A DNA stretch of 64,000 nucleotides. Source: Caenorhabditis remanei (Eukaryota; Nematoda; Chromadorea; Rhabditida; Rhabditidae). The position numbers and the translations under genes are program-made. Shown piece by piece: positions 36,190-47,205 of the stretch; the first letter of the stretch is position 1; every line of letters begins with the position of its first letter. Where the stretch lies: the NCBI RefSeq assembly GCF_010183535.1, contig NC_071332.1, positions 7,440,001-7,504,000 on the forward strand, in the 5' to 3' direction. Below the pieces are notes generated by a model. That model was not told where the DNA came from. It saw nothing but the letters and a program-made list of their open reading frames with translations, and made no database searches.

Positions 36190-36851
36190 ATGCGTTTCAA
36201 TAAAATTGCACTATTCTTTTCGATCTCAACTATCTGGGTTGTCGTTGTAAAAGGCGAGTTGATTAATGTAAGTAGAATTGGGCAAAGAAACAGAAATCAG
36301 TTTCAAAACTGTGGGAGGGTACATTTCAAGAACTTTAAAAAAATTACCAGTTTCTGAATTCATCATAATATCAAATAAAGATTGCGGTTGAAAAAACTTA
36401 AATCACGATACTTTTAGTTCAAGTTCATTTCCTATTGAATCTCTCCTACAACTAAAAACTGAAAAGTGTCATTGGACCTGACTTCTAGAAGAGAACGTGT
36501 AATTTTTTCCGAAACTCAAAAATGGCAGTTTTTCCTTGCTGGAGATGTGCTAACCAAAAGACTTCAGGCTCCGAATACTCGTCTCGGCTTCCCATCTCGA
36601 ACTCAATCCGTCGCCAATGCTCTCTATTCAGCCATTGAACTTCCATTGACTGTCTTCCCTCATGAGCAAATGAAAGAAGAAGTGAAGACGATGAAGGAGG
36701 TGATATATTTATTTATTGATCGGTTCAATATCTGCATTTTCAGAAAATTCTGGATCAGTCAAAAGAGCAGTTCAAGGCTTTGCATCCAGATGCTCGTTTT
36801 GGACATGTGAAACGAAAGAAGCAATTTAGATGGCATAATTTTCCTGAATAA
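36190..36851 (+). CDS. Small unrecognised protein, N-terminus uncertain
   Basis: Two exons read well: one ending at 36699 and one at 36744-36851. They encode LTKRLQAPNTRLGFPSRTQS, then ALYSAIELPLTVFPHEQ and a Lys/Glu-rich tail, joined across a clean intron to KILDQSKEQFKALHPDARFG and a basic end (KRKKQFRWHNFPE). No ATG opens the first of these in frame. A phase-compatible upstream exon at 36190-36267 would add a signal peptide (MRFNKIALFFSISTIWVVVV), using an acceptor at 36528 (AATGGCAG). That exon also contains an AATAAA that may belong to the preceding gene, so the start is doubtful. With it the protein is 118 residues. I recognise no domain. Confidence 0.5.
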
Positions 36852-38231
36852 TTTTGATACTATACTTGCAACATTCAACAAGATCTTTCAATTCGTTCAA
36901 TCTCACCAATGAATCTCTCAACTTTTCATTTGTTGTTCACATGCAGTTTTTTTTCTAAATACTTCGGAAAAGAACTGGGACAAACATATAACAATGTTTG
37001 CCCTACAATGTTTTGAAAGTGTGAAGCATCTGATGCGGAATTGGTGATACTTCTTCTTCTAACTGATTTATTCTGATTCTAGTTTTTGAATAGATCTAAC
37101 TTCCTTGTCTTCTTGAACTTCCTTTTAATAATGCCTTTGAACTTGACAGTGATATTTATCAAGACGTTCCTTAATTTCGACTAAAATTTCCCTAAAATTT
37201 CTTTCCAGTAATTTGTTTACAGCAGAGTTTTGTTTTGTTTTTCTGGTGATTGTGTTGTAACCCTAATGTTCAAATCAGTGTAGTTTCTCTCCTAATTTGC
37301 CACAAATTCCTTGTAATTGACCATTCTTCTCTCTGTCTCAAGCAGCAGTGCATCTTTTTGACGGATTTTTTGGACGCCCTTTGTTTTTTGAATCTGACTC
37401 TGGCAAGTGCATATTTCTTTTCTTTTTCTTAAATTAGCTCCCATCTCCTTCTGTATTTAAGCAAGAGCCCGTAGCCAGATCAACAATTGAATGTCTATTT
37501 TTGCCGTTTCATTGATCCCTTCTAATCTTTGATAACACTTGTTCCTTCTATTAGTAGTCATTCCTCTTACTTTGTTACCTCTCGGAAAATCACCTCATCA
37601 ATACCTCCTCCCATTTTTTCTTATCTCTTCCAAGAGCACTGCCGCATTCCGAATTTGTCCACTTCCTGACTCAGCTATCACTCGGAAAAAAACGATAGAA
37701 ACTGGACACAGAACATGGAAGAGAAAAAAAAACTATGATGATTTGTGGTATTTGCTGGTGGTTCATCAATTCTTGACGAAAAGAGAAGAAAGGCGAGAGA
37801 AGTGATGTAAGATGTTAAGTGATCTTTTAGGTGGTATGACGAAAGATCGGAAAGGGAAGACGTCGGAACCAAATGAAAAGATACAAAACACATTAGAAAG
37901 CGAGGGATAGAAACAACATTGAGGAAAATATCCCTGTGTCTCTAGGTGTCTGCGTTTCAAATGTTTCTGAAACGATTTCAGAAATATTTCAGGAAAAAAG
38001 AAAAGTTGAGGGTGGGGGAAGAGAGAAGAAGATTGGAGGATAATTGAGAGAGCTGGACTGGAATCTATTTTCTTTTCTTTGTCTTCGTCGATGATCTTTG
38101 AAGGCGATGTTCTTCAAAGATGACTTCTAACTGATCAAATACCACTCCTGATACCCTTTTTATTTTTCTTTGAAATTACTTTACAAACAAATGAGATTGT
38201 TTTCTTGAATAGGTGTATCCCCGTGTATATA
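36852..38231. other. Intergenic
   Basis: AT-rich, without exon signals I can support; open frames near 37540-37805 are purine/pyrimidine tract artefacts. Confidence 0.4.
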
Positions 38232-38507
38232 TACCGTAAATACTGTATTATAACGGCATGCCGTTATATTTTTCAACTGCCTCCCAGAGAAATTTTGAGG
38301 CTTTAAAAACTCATTAAATTTAAACGAAAAACCTTTTTTGGGCATTCTTTTCGTTGATCAAGACGTTATCAATCACGCTGCTTCTAATCAGAAACAATAA
38401 AAAACACCGGGATATTCATATTCATGAATTCTGAGTATTGATGGGGTGCCGTTATCATACAGGTGCCGTTCTATTACAGGTGCCGTTATAATACAGTATT
38501 TACGGTA
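38232..38507. mobile_element. TA-flanked MITE with 27-bp inverted repeats
   Basis: The ends 38232-38258 and 38481-38507 are a perfect 27-bp inverted repeat starting TACCGTAAATACTGTATTA. The outermost TA on each side would be the target duplication, as for Tc1/mariner-derived MITEs. Inside the right end are three tandem 17-bp units of the form GTGCCGTTNNNNTACAG (about 38446-38497), so the terminal sequence itself is reiterated. A nested palindrome AACGGCATGCCGTT lies at the left end. No coding capacity. Confidence 0.85.
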
Positions 38508-38977
38508 GTTTGTTGTAAGACAGTGTCGAATTGCGAACCGCTGCCCAAAATAGAATTTGAAATTACATTTCTCATTCTGAACACTGAAACCTTAATTGGC
38601 GAAGGAAGGTTTTTCTTTAAGTTTTTTTTCACAGTCTGAAAAATTACTGTCAGCTGATTTTAGGAGGTAAAAAACATCCGATGACTTTTTTAACAAGAAT
38701 CTATTCATTTCAAATTCTTCGCCTCCTGTCAAAGAAATCAGCTAAGATCAAAAGTTTTTGTGAGAAAGTGATAGTCGATTGTTAAAAAGAGAATGTTACA
38801 TCTTGTTTGATTCTACTAGAATATGTAGTTTTCTTCTGTCGTATTGGTTGGAACAATACCTCCCCCCGTTTACTCACAGTTCTGTTATAGTAGTTTTCAC
38901 CCATCTGATCATCAGCCCACTTTCTCAACATTCCGAATTTTGAATGTTGAAATATTCGTCATCAAATTGACGTTTTT

Positions 38978-39052
38978 ATGTGCCTCTATACTATCGAGAC
39001 CATACCGATCACGCGGAGCTTCTTCCCGTCTCGCATGGTTTGGAGGCTACAG
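38978..39052 (+). CDS. Candidate first exon of a long acs isoform
   Basis: ATG at 38978 opens 25 codons ending at a GT donor (ACAG then GTACTG), phase 0, matching the acceptor phase of the exon at 41325. The peptide ends RSFFPSRMVWRLQ, basic and hydrophobic like a targeting presequence, which would fit a mitochondrial ACSF2-type enzyme. Speculative. Confidence 0.25.
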
Positions 39053-41324
39053 GTACTGCTATCTGTTGTCTCGGATATATATCATCCAGCTTGTTGATCT
39101 CCTTTCTTGTTTTCTCTTCATTCCATTCCATTCACGTTCAATTAATGTGCTTTGCCATCTTTGTTCGCTCCACGCTCCGCCCATCAGGAGCTCCACGACT
39201 TTCGTACAAGTTTGCATCGTGTCAACGAAAAAGTCAGGAAGTGGGTGTTATCTAATGCGGAAAAAATAAAAAGAGTCGTGGGGTGTTGCAACATGATAAG
39301 CTAAAAAATCAGTAGATAAGGCGGCGACAATCAGTATTCGAGCCCATACTTTGTTCATTTACAAAGGCTCAGTCACACCACCAGTTGCAGTCAACAATGT
39401 CATTGATGAACGCTATGGACCTTAGGATTTTAACTCAGGTACGTGGATAAGGAATGGTAGGATCAGGAGTCTGGGCTCATTCTAGAAGGATTATGGACGT
39501 AGGGGGATCTATGTGGATTTCTCTGGCTCGGATAAAAGAGTTCCAGCTAGTCGCCAGCAGATGAAATGGTAAAAAATTAGAAATAGGACTCAAATCAACT
39601 AGAAACTATGAAAAACGTTCTAGCCCCAAACTCTTTTGTTTGAAGATTCAAGTTTTCCGAGAGAGGGGATCCGTAACCCGACACCGCCTACCTTCTCACT
39701 TTGTGTTTCTGTCTGTTTCCATTCACCACCTCCACCCACATTTATCCTTGTTAACTGAAAAGTCCAAATGGAGAAGACGATTATATAGAGAGCGGTGGAG
39801 TGCCAGGAGGAGAAGAATGAGAAAATGTCCCGATGAATATCTCCGTTCGAGATCGGCGTCCACATCCACCTCATCTAGAAAGTCGTGTCGTGTTTCTCCT
39901 CGCCATGCCTATCCCTCCCTTCCTCATCGGCCTCATTCCATCTATTAAACTTTTATGGTCCTCTTTCTACTTCACTTCCAAAATGAGTAAAGAGAGGGAG
40001 CCTACCGGGATTGCTCACGGCTTCGCGCCGCCGGAATAATCAAATTCTCGGGGATAGCACTTCACACCACTATTTTTTGTCACTTCTTGTTTGTGTTTCG
40101 TCTGGTCCTTTAGGCTCCACCCACTTCGCCATCCACGTCATCATTTGAGCTTAAATACCTCTCGCATCAGTTCCATATGTTTCAACATCAATCTATTTCT
40201 TCCTGCAAAAAAGTCCATCCATTTGTCGCCAAAACATCCATTCTCCCACTGTCTTCTTCTTTTTCTTGCCGTCCCCGTCCATTCCCACTTCTCGTTGGCC
40301 ATCTCGTTCTCTCTTGAGGCAATCCAATTTTTTGTGTCCATCATCGAACAAGACCGCTGCCATCACCACATTGCTGAAATTCAGATGGCTCTGTTGTATC
40401 GTTATCTGTTTCTTATCTCTATCTCTTCCACCGCCCACTGCTTTTCCAGCTTAGGAGAGTCTGGCTCTCTCTTTCTGAAAACCAGAAACTTTTGGATCTA
40501 TGATTCTTCAACTGTCTTAAGCACTATTTTTTTCTTGTACCATTTTTCAAATTTTAACCAAAATCTTCAAAAGTTGAACCAGGTCAACTATAAACTGTTT
40601 CAACTGAAAAACATGATTCTTCGTGACCATTCCATCTGTTTTTGAGCTCACAGTTTTCACAAATTTTCTTGTTTTTTAGCTAGATCATACACCTTCAACC
40701 TAGAATACCAAACCAGATACTTATTTTATCAAAAAAAAACCTTAACAAGTTCAAAAGACTCACCTTCTGACCTGAGCTGAACCTAGCTCCACTCTTTTTT
40801 GTAATTCCGCTTGCTGTGCGATACCGCCAATTTATGGAGCGATGACTCCAAAAGATTTAAATTCGGCGCTCTGTCTCCCTCTCTCCATTTCCCAACACAT
40901 CCAACGAAAAGAGGAAAACCCGTTTCGAACACACATATACGAGATAGAAGACGTTGAAAGGCGAGGCGAAGACAGACGCTGATAGGGGATACACGGAGAC
41001 GACAGACGAAATAGAAGACTGCTACAGGCGGACGGGATGGATCATCATCTATCCCACCGTCGTTTTTCTATGATGGGTGTTCCATCAACTATGTTTAGTT
41101 GTTCTGTCTTCTATGTATACACAAACAAAATTAGGTTCCAATTTGTACAGAAAGGTGCTCTTCGACCATTAACATTTTCCATATGTCTTCTTTTCAAAAA
41201 TCTTAACCTCGTGCTTCCAAAATATTGCACCACCTCAGTTGAAAAATGACTTGGTTCTCGGTGCTCGTCGTGCTCATCCACTTCCTTTTCCCACTTTCAT
41301 TTCCCAATTTTTGATTCATTTCAG

Positions 41325-41370
41325 TTCGACACTGCCAGTTTGGAAGAGGACCGCAAGAAGATGTTGTACG
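41325..41370 (+). CDS. Candidate upstream exon of the acs gene
   Basis: A 46-bp open segment between ATTTCAG and GGTGAGT encodes FDTASLEEDRKKMLY and ends in phase 1. It joins in frame to the acceptor at 42496 (TGTTTTCAG), giving [11 protein letters not shown]. Both splice sites are strong and the phase fits, so it is likely a real exon of an isoform starting further upstream. Confidence 0.55.
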
Positions 41371-42486
41371 GTGAGTCGTCTTCAAACGGTTACATTGATC
41401 TTGATCAGCTAAGAGAGAAAAAAAGAAAGAAGCTTCTGCACCTTGCAAAAATATTTATAATAAATACCACAAAGTGCAATAAGAAAAAAAAAGAAAAAAG
41501 AAGAGAAAAGCGGCCCGATGGATGATAGTACGACACGGTTCATCGCCGTCTTCTCGCCGCCTCTCGTCCCTTTTTTCAACGTCGCGCCCCTCAATAATCA
41601 CAATTTATCATCCTCCTCCTCCTACAGTCTCAGTACATTATAGCCCTTCTCCATACTTTTATCTAGGTTTTCATACATCCAGTAGTGAAGATCAGCTGGT
41701 AGACGAGTCTCCAGCGGATTTCCAGATTTCTCAAAGCCTAGAATTCTCTTTTTTGTGAACTTTATGATTTATGTCTCTAATTTTTGAAAATAATGCTAGT
41801 TGGCTAAACTGGGGGTAGCCTAACAGATACGTGAATGTTCTGTGTTGTAGTCTAGTTGTTTATTTTCCAAAGTTCTGAAGACAACCACAATAATTCATTC
41901 ATTAATTTCAAAATGTTCCCATCATCTTCCTGAATTGACGGAACTGGTTCTCTGTTCCTCGAGCCTTCTTACCTTTTCTCTTTTCCCAAGTTTACCAATC
42001 ATCACTGACGTCATCAAAATTAGTCTTCAAAGTTCTTCTTCTTTTTCGTTTCTTTGCTTGTTTCTGCTTCTCCACGCCACTCCAAACACGCAAACACAGC
42101 AAAATCGAGTTATCGTCATCCTGAAAAAGTGGTGGTGGTGTTGAGAAGGAGGGGACGACAAAACAAGAAAAATAGGCTCCAGGGCTCCAATATAGAAGAA
42201 GGAGAGCTCGTCTTCCAATTGAGGACGACTCTCACTTTGAGCGAAAACGTAGAAGAAAGCACAACGACACAAGATTATGCACTTTCTCGGTCATTCGTTC
42301 CCTTCTTTCGTTCAATCCAAACGCTCTCTTCTTGAGTCATTCCATTCCATATCGCTACGTCATTATTTTTACGTTCCACAAGGTATACTGTAGGTGTGTG
42401 TGCATGAAGCGAACCGACACAGATTCAATTAGGTGCTCGAAAACTGCAATGCCGCCGTCCCCCCGTCCTACACCCACTCAAAACAA

Positions 42487-44677
42487 ATGTTTTCAGAGGA
42501 GCCGATCTCTTTGGAAGAAGCCGCCCTGAACGCGAACGACGTGATGGTGGCACCGAGTCGGAAGTCGTATGTTCACGGCTGTTCGACAGTTCCACTTCTC
42601 TTCGAGACAGTCGGAGATCGACTTCGTTCGGCAGTCGATCAGGTTCCCGACAAAGAGTTTCTAATTTTTAAACGAGAGGGAATCAGAAAGACTTACTCGC
42701 AAGTCGCCACCGATGTTAGTTGATATTGCAGTCTGTTCTAAGGCTCAACGATACTATTTTCAGGCAGAGAACCTGGCTTGCGGGCTCCTCCACTTGGGAT
42801 TGAACAAAGGGGATCGTATTGGAATCTGGGGACCAAACACCTATGAGTGGACCACAACTCAATTCGCCACCGCTTTGGCTGGAATGGTTCTTGTCAACAT
42901 CAACCCATCTTATCAGTCAGAAGAACTTCGATATGCTATCGAAAAAGTAGGAATCAGAGCATTGATCACACCACCTGGATTCAAGAAATCCAACTATTAT
43001 CAGAGTATTAAGGTAGGCCAAAAAGGAATGAACTGTCTTAAACTGTATATTTTTACAGGATATTCTCCCAGAAGTAACTCTAAAAGAGCCAGGAAAGAGT
43101 GGAATCTCCTCCAGAAACTTCTCATGCTTCCAACATTTAATCATGTTTGACGAAGAAGATAAAATCTATCCGTAAGTCATTATTCTCTTTGTAGTTTGTA
43201 TCGAAAGTTGTACAGTCTGAAATATCTAGAATCGAAAAATCCGAAAAATGCAACTGTGGCTTCGCTCCACAATGTGCGAGCTTCAGCTTCAAATGGTAAT
43301 TTTGAACTAAACAAACACTACTACCTCATAAAAATTCAACCCCCAATGACTCATGCGAAAGGAAACATAATTTCAGAGGAGCCTGGAAATACACGGACGT
43401 CATGAAGATGGGAACAGAAGAAGATCGGCATCATCTCTCAAAGATTGAGAGAGAAACTCAACCAGATGATGCTTTGAATATTCAATACACGAGTGGAACA
43501 ACTGGACAACCGAAAGGAGCCACTCTCACTCATCACAATGTTCTCAATAATGCATTCTTTGTGGGTCTTCGTGCCGGTTATAGTGAGAAGAAGACAATCA
43601 TCTGCATTCCAAATCCGCTTTATCACTGTTTCGGATGTGTTATGGGAGTGTTAGCTGCTCTCACTCATCTCCAAACTTGTGTGTTCCCAGCTCCTTCGTT
43701 TGATGCTCTTGCTGCTCTTCAAGCCATCCACGAGGAGAAATGTACAGCTCTTTACGGAACACCAACAATGTTCATCGATATGATCAATCATCCAGAATAC
43801 AATAACTATAATTATGATTCAATCAGAAGTGGCTTCATCGCCGGAGCCCCATGTCCTATCACTCTTTGCCGTCGATTAGTTCAAGATATGCATATGACGG
43901 ATATGCAAGTATGTTACGGTACAACTGAAACCTCTCCAGTGTCTTTCATGTCAACTCGTGATGATCCGCCAGAGCAAAGAATCAAATCAGTTGGACACAT
44001 TATGGATCATTTGGAAGCTGCAATTATAGATAAGAGAAATTGCATTGTGCCACGTGGAGTCAAGGGAGAAGTCATTGTTCGTGGATACTCAGTCATGCGT
44101 TGTTACTGGAACAGTGAGGAGCAGACGAAGAAGGAAATCACTCAAGACAGATGGTATCACACTGGAGATATTGCAGTTATGCATGATAATGGAACCATTT
44201 CAATCGTGGGACGTTCGAAGGATATGATTGTTCGTGGAGGAGAGAATATCTATCCAACTGAAGTAGAGCAGTTCTTGTTCAAGCATCAATCTGTGGAAGA
44301 TGTTCATGTGAGTTCAACAGACATTATGTTTGTTATCAATGAATTCATATTTCAGATTGTTGGAGTTCCAGACGAAAGATTCGGAGAGGTGGTTTGCGCT
44401 TGGGTGAGATTGCACGAGAGTGCCGAAGGTAAAACCACAGAAGAAGATATCAAAGCGTGGTGCAAGGGAAAAGTGAGTTTTCTTTTCTTCAACATCTCTT
44501 CTGAGCCTATCCTATTTCCAGATCGCTCACTTCAAAATCCCTCGCTACATTCTCTTCAAGAAGGAGCACGAATTCCCATTGACCGTCACCGGAAAAGTGA
44601 AAAAGTTCGAGATTCGTGAGATGTCGAAAATCGAATTGGGTCTTCAACAAGTCGTCTCTCACTTCTCCGAGCTTTAA
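42487..44677 (+). CDS. acs-1: Medium/long-chain acyl-CoA synthetase (ACSF2 type)
   Basis: Activates fatty acids to acyl-CoA through an acyl-adenylate (ANL superfamily). Exons: 42487-42714, 42764-43012, 43059-43171, 43377-44307, 44356-44472 and 44522-44677, giving 597 residues from ATG 42487. That ATG lies inside a perfect acceptor (TGTTTTCAG at 42496), so this exon may instead be internal, joined to 41325-41370. Motifs in order: the AMP-binding P-loop [18 protein letters not shown], then [38 protein letters not shown] and the C-terminal lysine in [11 protein letters not shown]. The set matches ACSF2-like enzymes. The intron at 44308-44355 is 48 bp with no in-frame stop. In C. elegans acs-1 (F46E10.1) lies with dpy-11 and mdh-1, and is required for branched-chain fatty acid metabolism. 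Confidence 0.92.
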
Positions 44678-45115
44678 ACGTGTCGTTTCTCCAACTTCCA
44701 TCGCTTTTCTCGCCTGACACATTCCAATTGCGTGTATATTTCGATTTATCTTCGCATATTCGATACCATCTTTTTCTTCGTTTCCGTTTTCCCCGTCGTC
44801 GCCCGCCAATCCTCCCCCCGACCTCCTTTCCACTTTCTCTTTTCCAATAATTTCAGCAGAGTGACTAACGAGTTTTCCAGTTCATGTTTCATTATATGAC
44901 TACCCCTTTCCTCCCCAAAAAAAGACGGCATCAGTTAGAATAGTGCCTTAGTTTTCCCCCACTTCTCTCTTCATACCGCCCATTGAATATATTTGTTTAA
45001 AACTGTCTTCTCCCCCATTTCTTTTTCTGTTTCACAATCATTTATGTTTTTGAAATTTTCGATGCTTTACTCATCTTCCCATCGCTTTCGCTTTTGCGCG
45101 AGATAAATAAATCTT
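44678..45115. other. Convergent 3' region of acs and the cysteine-rich gene
   Basis: Pyrimidine-rich 3' UTR of the synthetase. The best plus-strand poly(A) signals (AATAAATAAA, about 45103-45112) sit directly beside the stop of the minus-strand gene at 45116, so the two transcripts probably overlap at their 3' ends. Confidence 0.45.
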
Positions 45116-45958
45116 TCATTGAACAAGATATGGACAACAATTATTTGTAGGAGAACAGTATGTATTATCCGGACATTGGTCATTAACACATGGGCCAATA
45201 GAAGTTCCATACGAGCATCTACAGCATACATTGTTGTCAGTACACATGTATCCAGATCCACATAGATTTCCAGATCTACAGTAACCTCCAGAAGTTTCAC
45301 GTCCTCCACAAACTGGATTCTGATTTACTGGAGGTCTTGTAGTTGGAGGGAGAGTTGGTTCATAATTTGGAACTCGACAGCATCCATTGACACATCTCCA
45401 GTTACTGCGAATCTGCTGGCAGTAGCTGGAAGTGCTGCATGTTGCTGTGTTGCATTGGTTGCAGGTGCTGCAGCCAGAGTTACATTCTGAAAAATTTGAA
45501 AGAGGTTTAAGGAAGAAGCCTGCTCGAGGTGCTTGGTTTTGATTTGTTAACCAAGGAATCAGAAAACTCTAGACAAAATCATCTCAAGTTTTCGACAACA
45601 CTTCACATTTTCACTTGTGTTTTGATGTCTAGAATATTCAACAGAGTAATTCACTGTAATTTCAGAGGTTCGGTATCTTGGAGATCATGACAAGAGAATT
45701 TTTTGTATAATGAACAGAGTCAGGAGATGAGCTACACTAGGAATTAGATTTGAAACTTATATTTAAGTGATTGAACATTAACAATCGAAGCAACTTACGT
45801 GTCAAACTGAGATATTGGTTTGGAAAGCTTCCACACAAGTAATAAATCTGTCGTTTCGGTCGTGAAAGAGCCACTTCCGTGCTCTCTTCGCTGATACTCT
45901 CTGGCCTAACGTTAGCAGAGACAAGTGGAAAAATAACGAGAAGAATTGCCACTTTCAT
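45116..45958 (-). CDS. Secreted cysteine-rich protein with furin-type site
   Basis: Two exons, 45799-45958 and 45116-45486, phase 1 junction, giving 176 residues. Residues 1-16 are a signal peptide (MKVAILLVIFPLVSA). A short acidic propeptide ends RPKRQ, a dibasic furin-type cleavage site, so the mature chain would begin QIYYLCG. The mature part has many Cys in three clusters: CNSGCSTCNQCNTATC, then WRCVNGCCRVP, a Pro/Thr linker (PTLPPTTRPP), and GYCRSGNLCGSGYMC, then NNVCCRC, ending NNCCPY. The spacing recalls nematode EB or lustrin-like cysteine modules. Probably extracellular or cuticular, but I cannot assign a function. Confidence 0.75.
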
Positions 45959-46452
45959 CTTTAGCTCTTTCTCTTTTCGTTTACTTGAACACATAGTTTT
46001 AAGTCCTTTTATACCATTTTGCCACCGCGGGCACACTTGTATACCTCTCTTCACTGGTAACTTGTTGTCATTGTTTGCCCTTTGAGTTCAGGACGAGACC
46101 ACAGTTATGTGTAAGTATAGGTATATTTGAGTTTTTGGGTGGTGTCTGTTGCTCGAAATACTCCTCTCACACTTTTCGTATTTTGTCCGAGATTGTAATT
46201 GGGTAAACATATACACAAATAGCTAAAGAAGATCAATGTGGCATCAAGCGAGACGAAGGGAGGATTCCGGAGATTACTCTGGAATGGATTCTCAGACAAT
46301 CGGAAGTGTATAAATAGAGAATATTTGTTCAATTATATATTTTTTTAATTGAAGAATGACGTGATCGCAAAACACATATTAGGTTCCCAGAGTTGTGTTG
46401 GTTTTTCAGTTTTTTGCTCGTTTGAATTTCATGGGGGTAGTCAAAAAAGAGT
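45959..46452. other. Intergenic
   Basis: Promoter side of the secreted cysteine-rich gene; no other feature seen. Confidence 0.4.
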
Positions 46453-46570
46453 TTATTCTCTACGAATGTTCTGGATCGGATTGGATTCAGTTGGAATAAC
46501 AACACTTGCTGAAGTATTTTGGAAGATTTCATGATTCTCAAGAATCCATTTTCCAAGGTTGACTACACAT
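46453..46570 (-). pseudogene. Decayed duplicate of one dre-1 beta-helix repeat
   Basis: The minus strand reads LGKWILENHEIFQNTSASVV then IPTESNPIQNIR. This aligns in frame with the dre-1 segment encoded at about 47965-48055 ([20 protein letters not shown] then [13 protein letters not shown]). At DNA level about 95 bp match, including GGATCGGATTGGATTCAGTTG. The copy lies 640 bp past the dre-1 stop in the same orientation. No flanking splice sites, F-box or zinc finger accompany it, so it is a fragment rather than a gene. The frame is still open, which may mean it is young. Confidence 0.7.
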
Positions 46571-47205
46571 CTGTTCCAGCTAAAACTAATTGTAAGTTTA
46601 TTGGCAGCTCGCAGAATCGTGAGGGTGAATCTAAACATTTCTTATTGTCTTAAAATAATCAAATTAATTTTAATTCGGTGTGAAATTAAAGTTGACGATT
46701 GAACAAAACCTACCTGCTTTAACATTCTGAACTGAAGTCTATGCCTATTGCGAAGCGATATATTCAGGTCATTTCACTCTAATTACTCTCTGATTAAAGT
46801 GTCTTCTGCTTCATTTTCTGCTGCCATTCCAACAAAGTCTCTTCGACCGTTTCAATCATCCAAAAAAACGCATTTATTAAGCTATTACCATATTAGCATG
46901 AGGGAGAAGAAAAGGCAGGAAAGGGAAGAGAGAAAAGGGCTGAAAATGAATTAAAGAATGGGATCAACTATATCACAGAAGTGTTTGAACTTTCAAAACG
47001 GTTCAAAAGTGGTAAGCAATGGGGTTTCTGAAATAATCTAGAAAATATTAGACGAGAGGAGAGAAGAAAAAGGAGAAAGAGATCTCAAATCGGTATGAAA
47101 GAAAGACTTGGGAAATGGGTAGTGTGATGTGATAGTGAGAATACAAAACACATGAGAAAATGTAAAGGGAATGAGAAAATACGCTCGCTTTTTTATTATT
47201 AATCT
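46571..47205. other. dre-1 3' flank
   Basis: Between the dre-1 fragment and the dre-1 stop. Purine-rich from 46900 to 47180. Nothing else seen. Confidence 0.4.

Larger units (their letters stand above)
38508..42486. other. Long upstream region of the acyl-CoA synthetase gene
   Basis: About 4 kb, strongly pyrimidine-rich on the + strand, with many spurious open frames. Two candidate upstream exons of the synthetase are reported separately (38978-39052 and 41325-41370). A GC-containing patch at 39990-40040 also shows no splice structure. No other gene supported. Confidence 0.4.

Noticed and set aside
38844..39269. 141-residue plus-strand open frame
   Set aside because: Same pyrimidine bias; the only part I keep is a different frame with a phase-compatible donor, reported as a weak candidate exon.
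40091..40645. 184-residue plus-strand open frame
   Set aside because: Low-complexity, pyrimidine-rich translation (Ser/Leu/Phe/His) with no domain, splice context or coding codon use.
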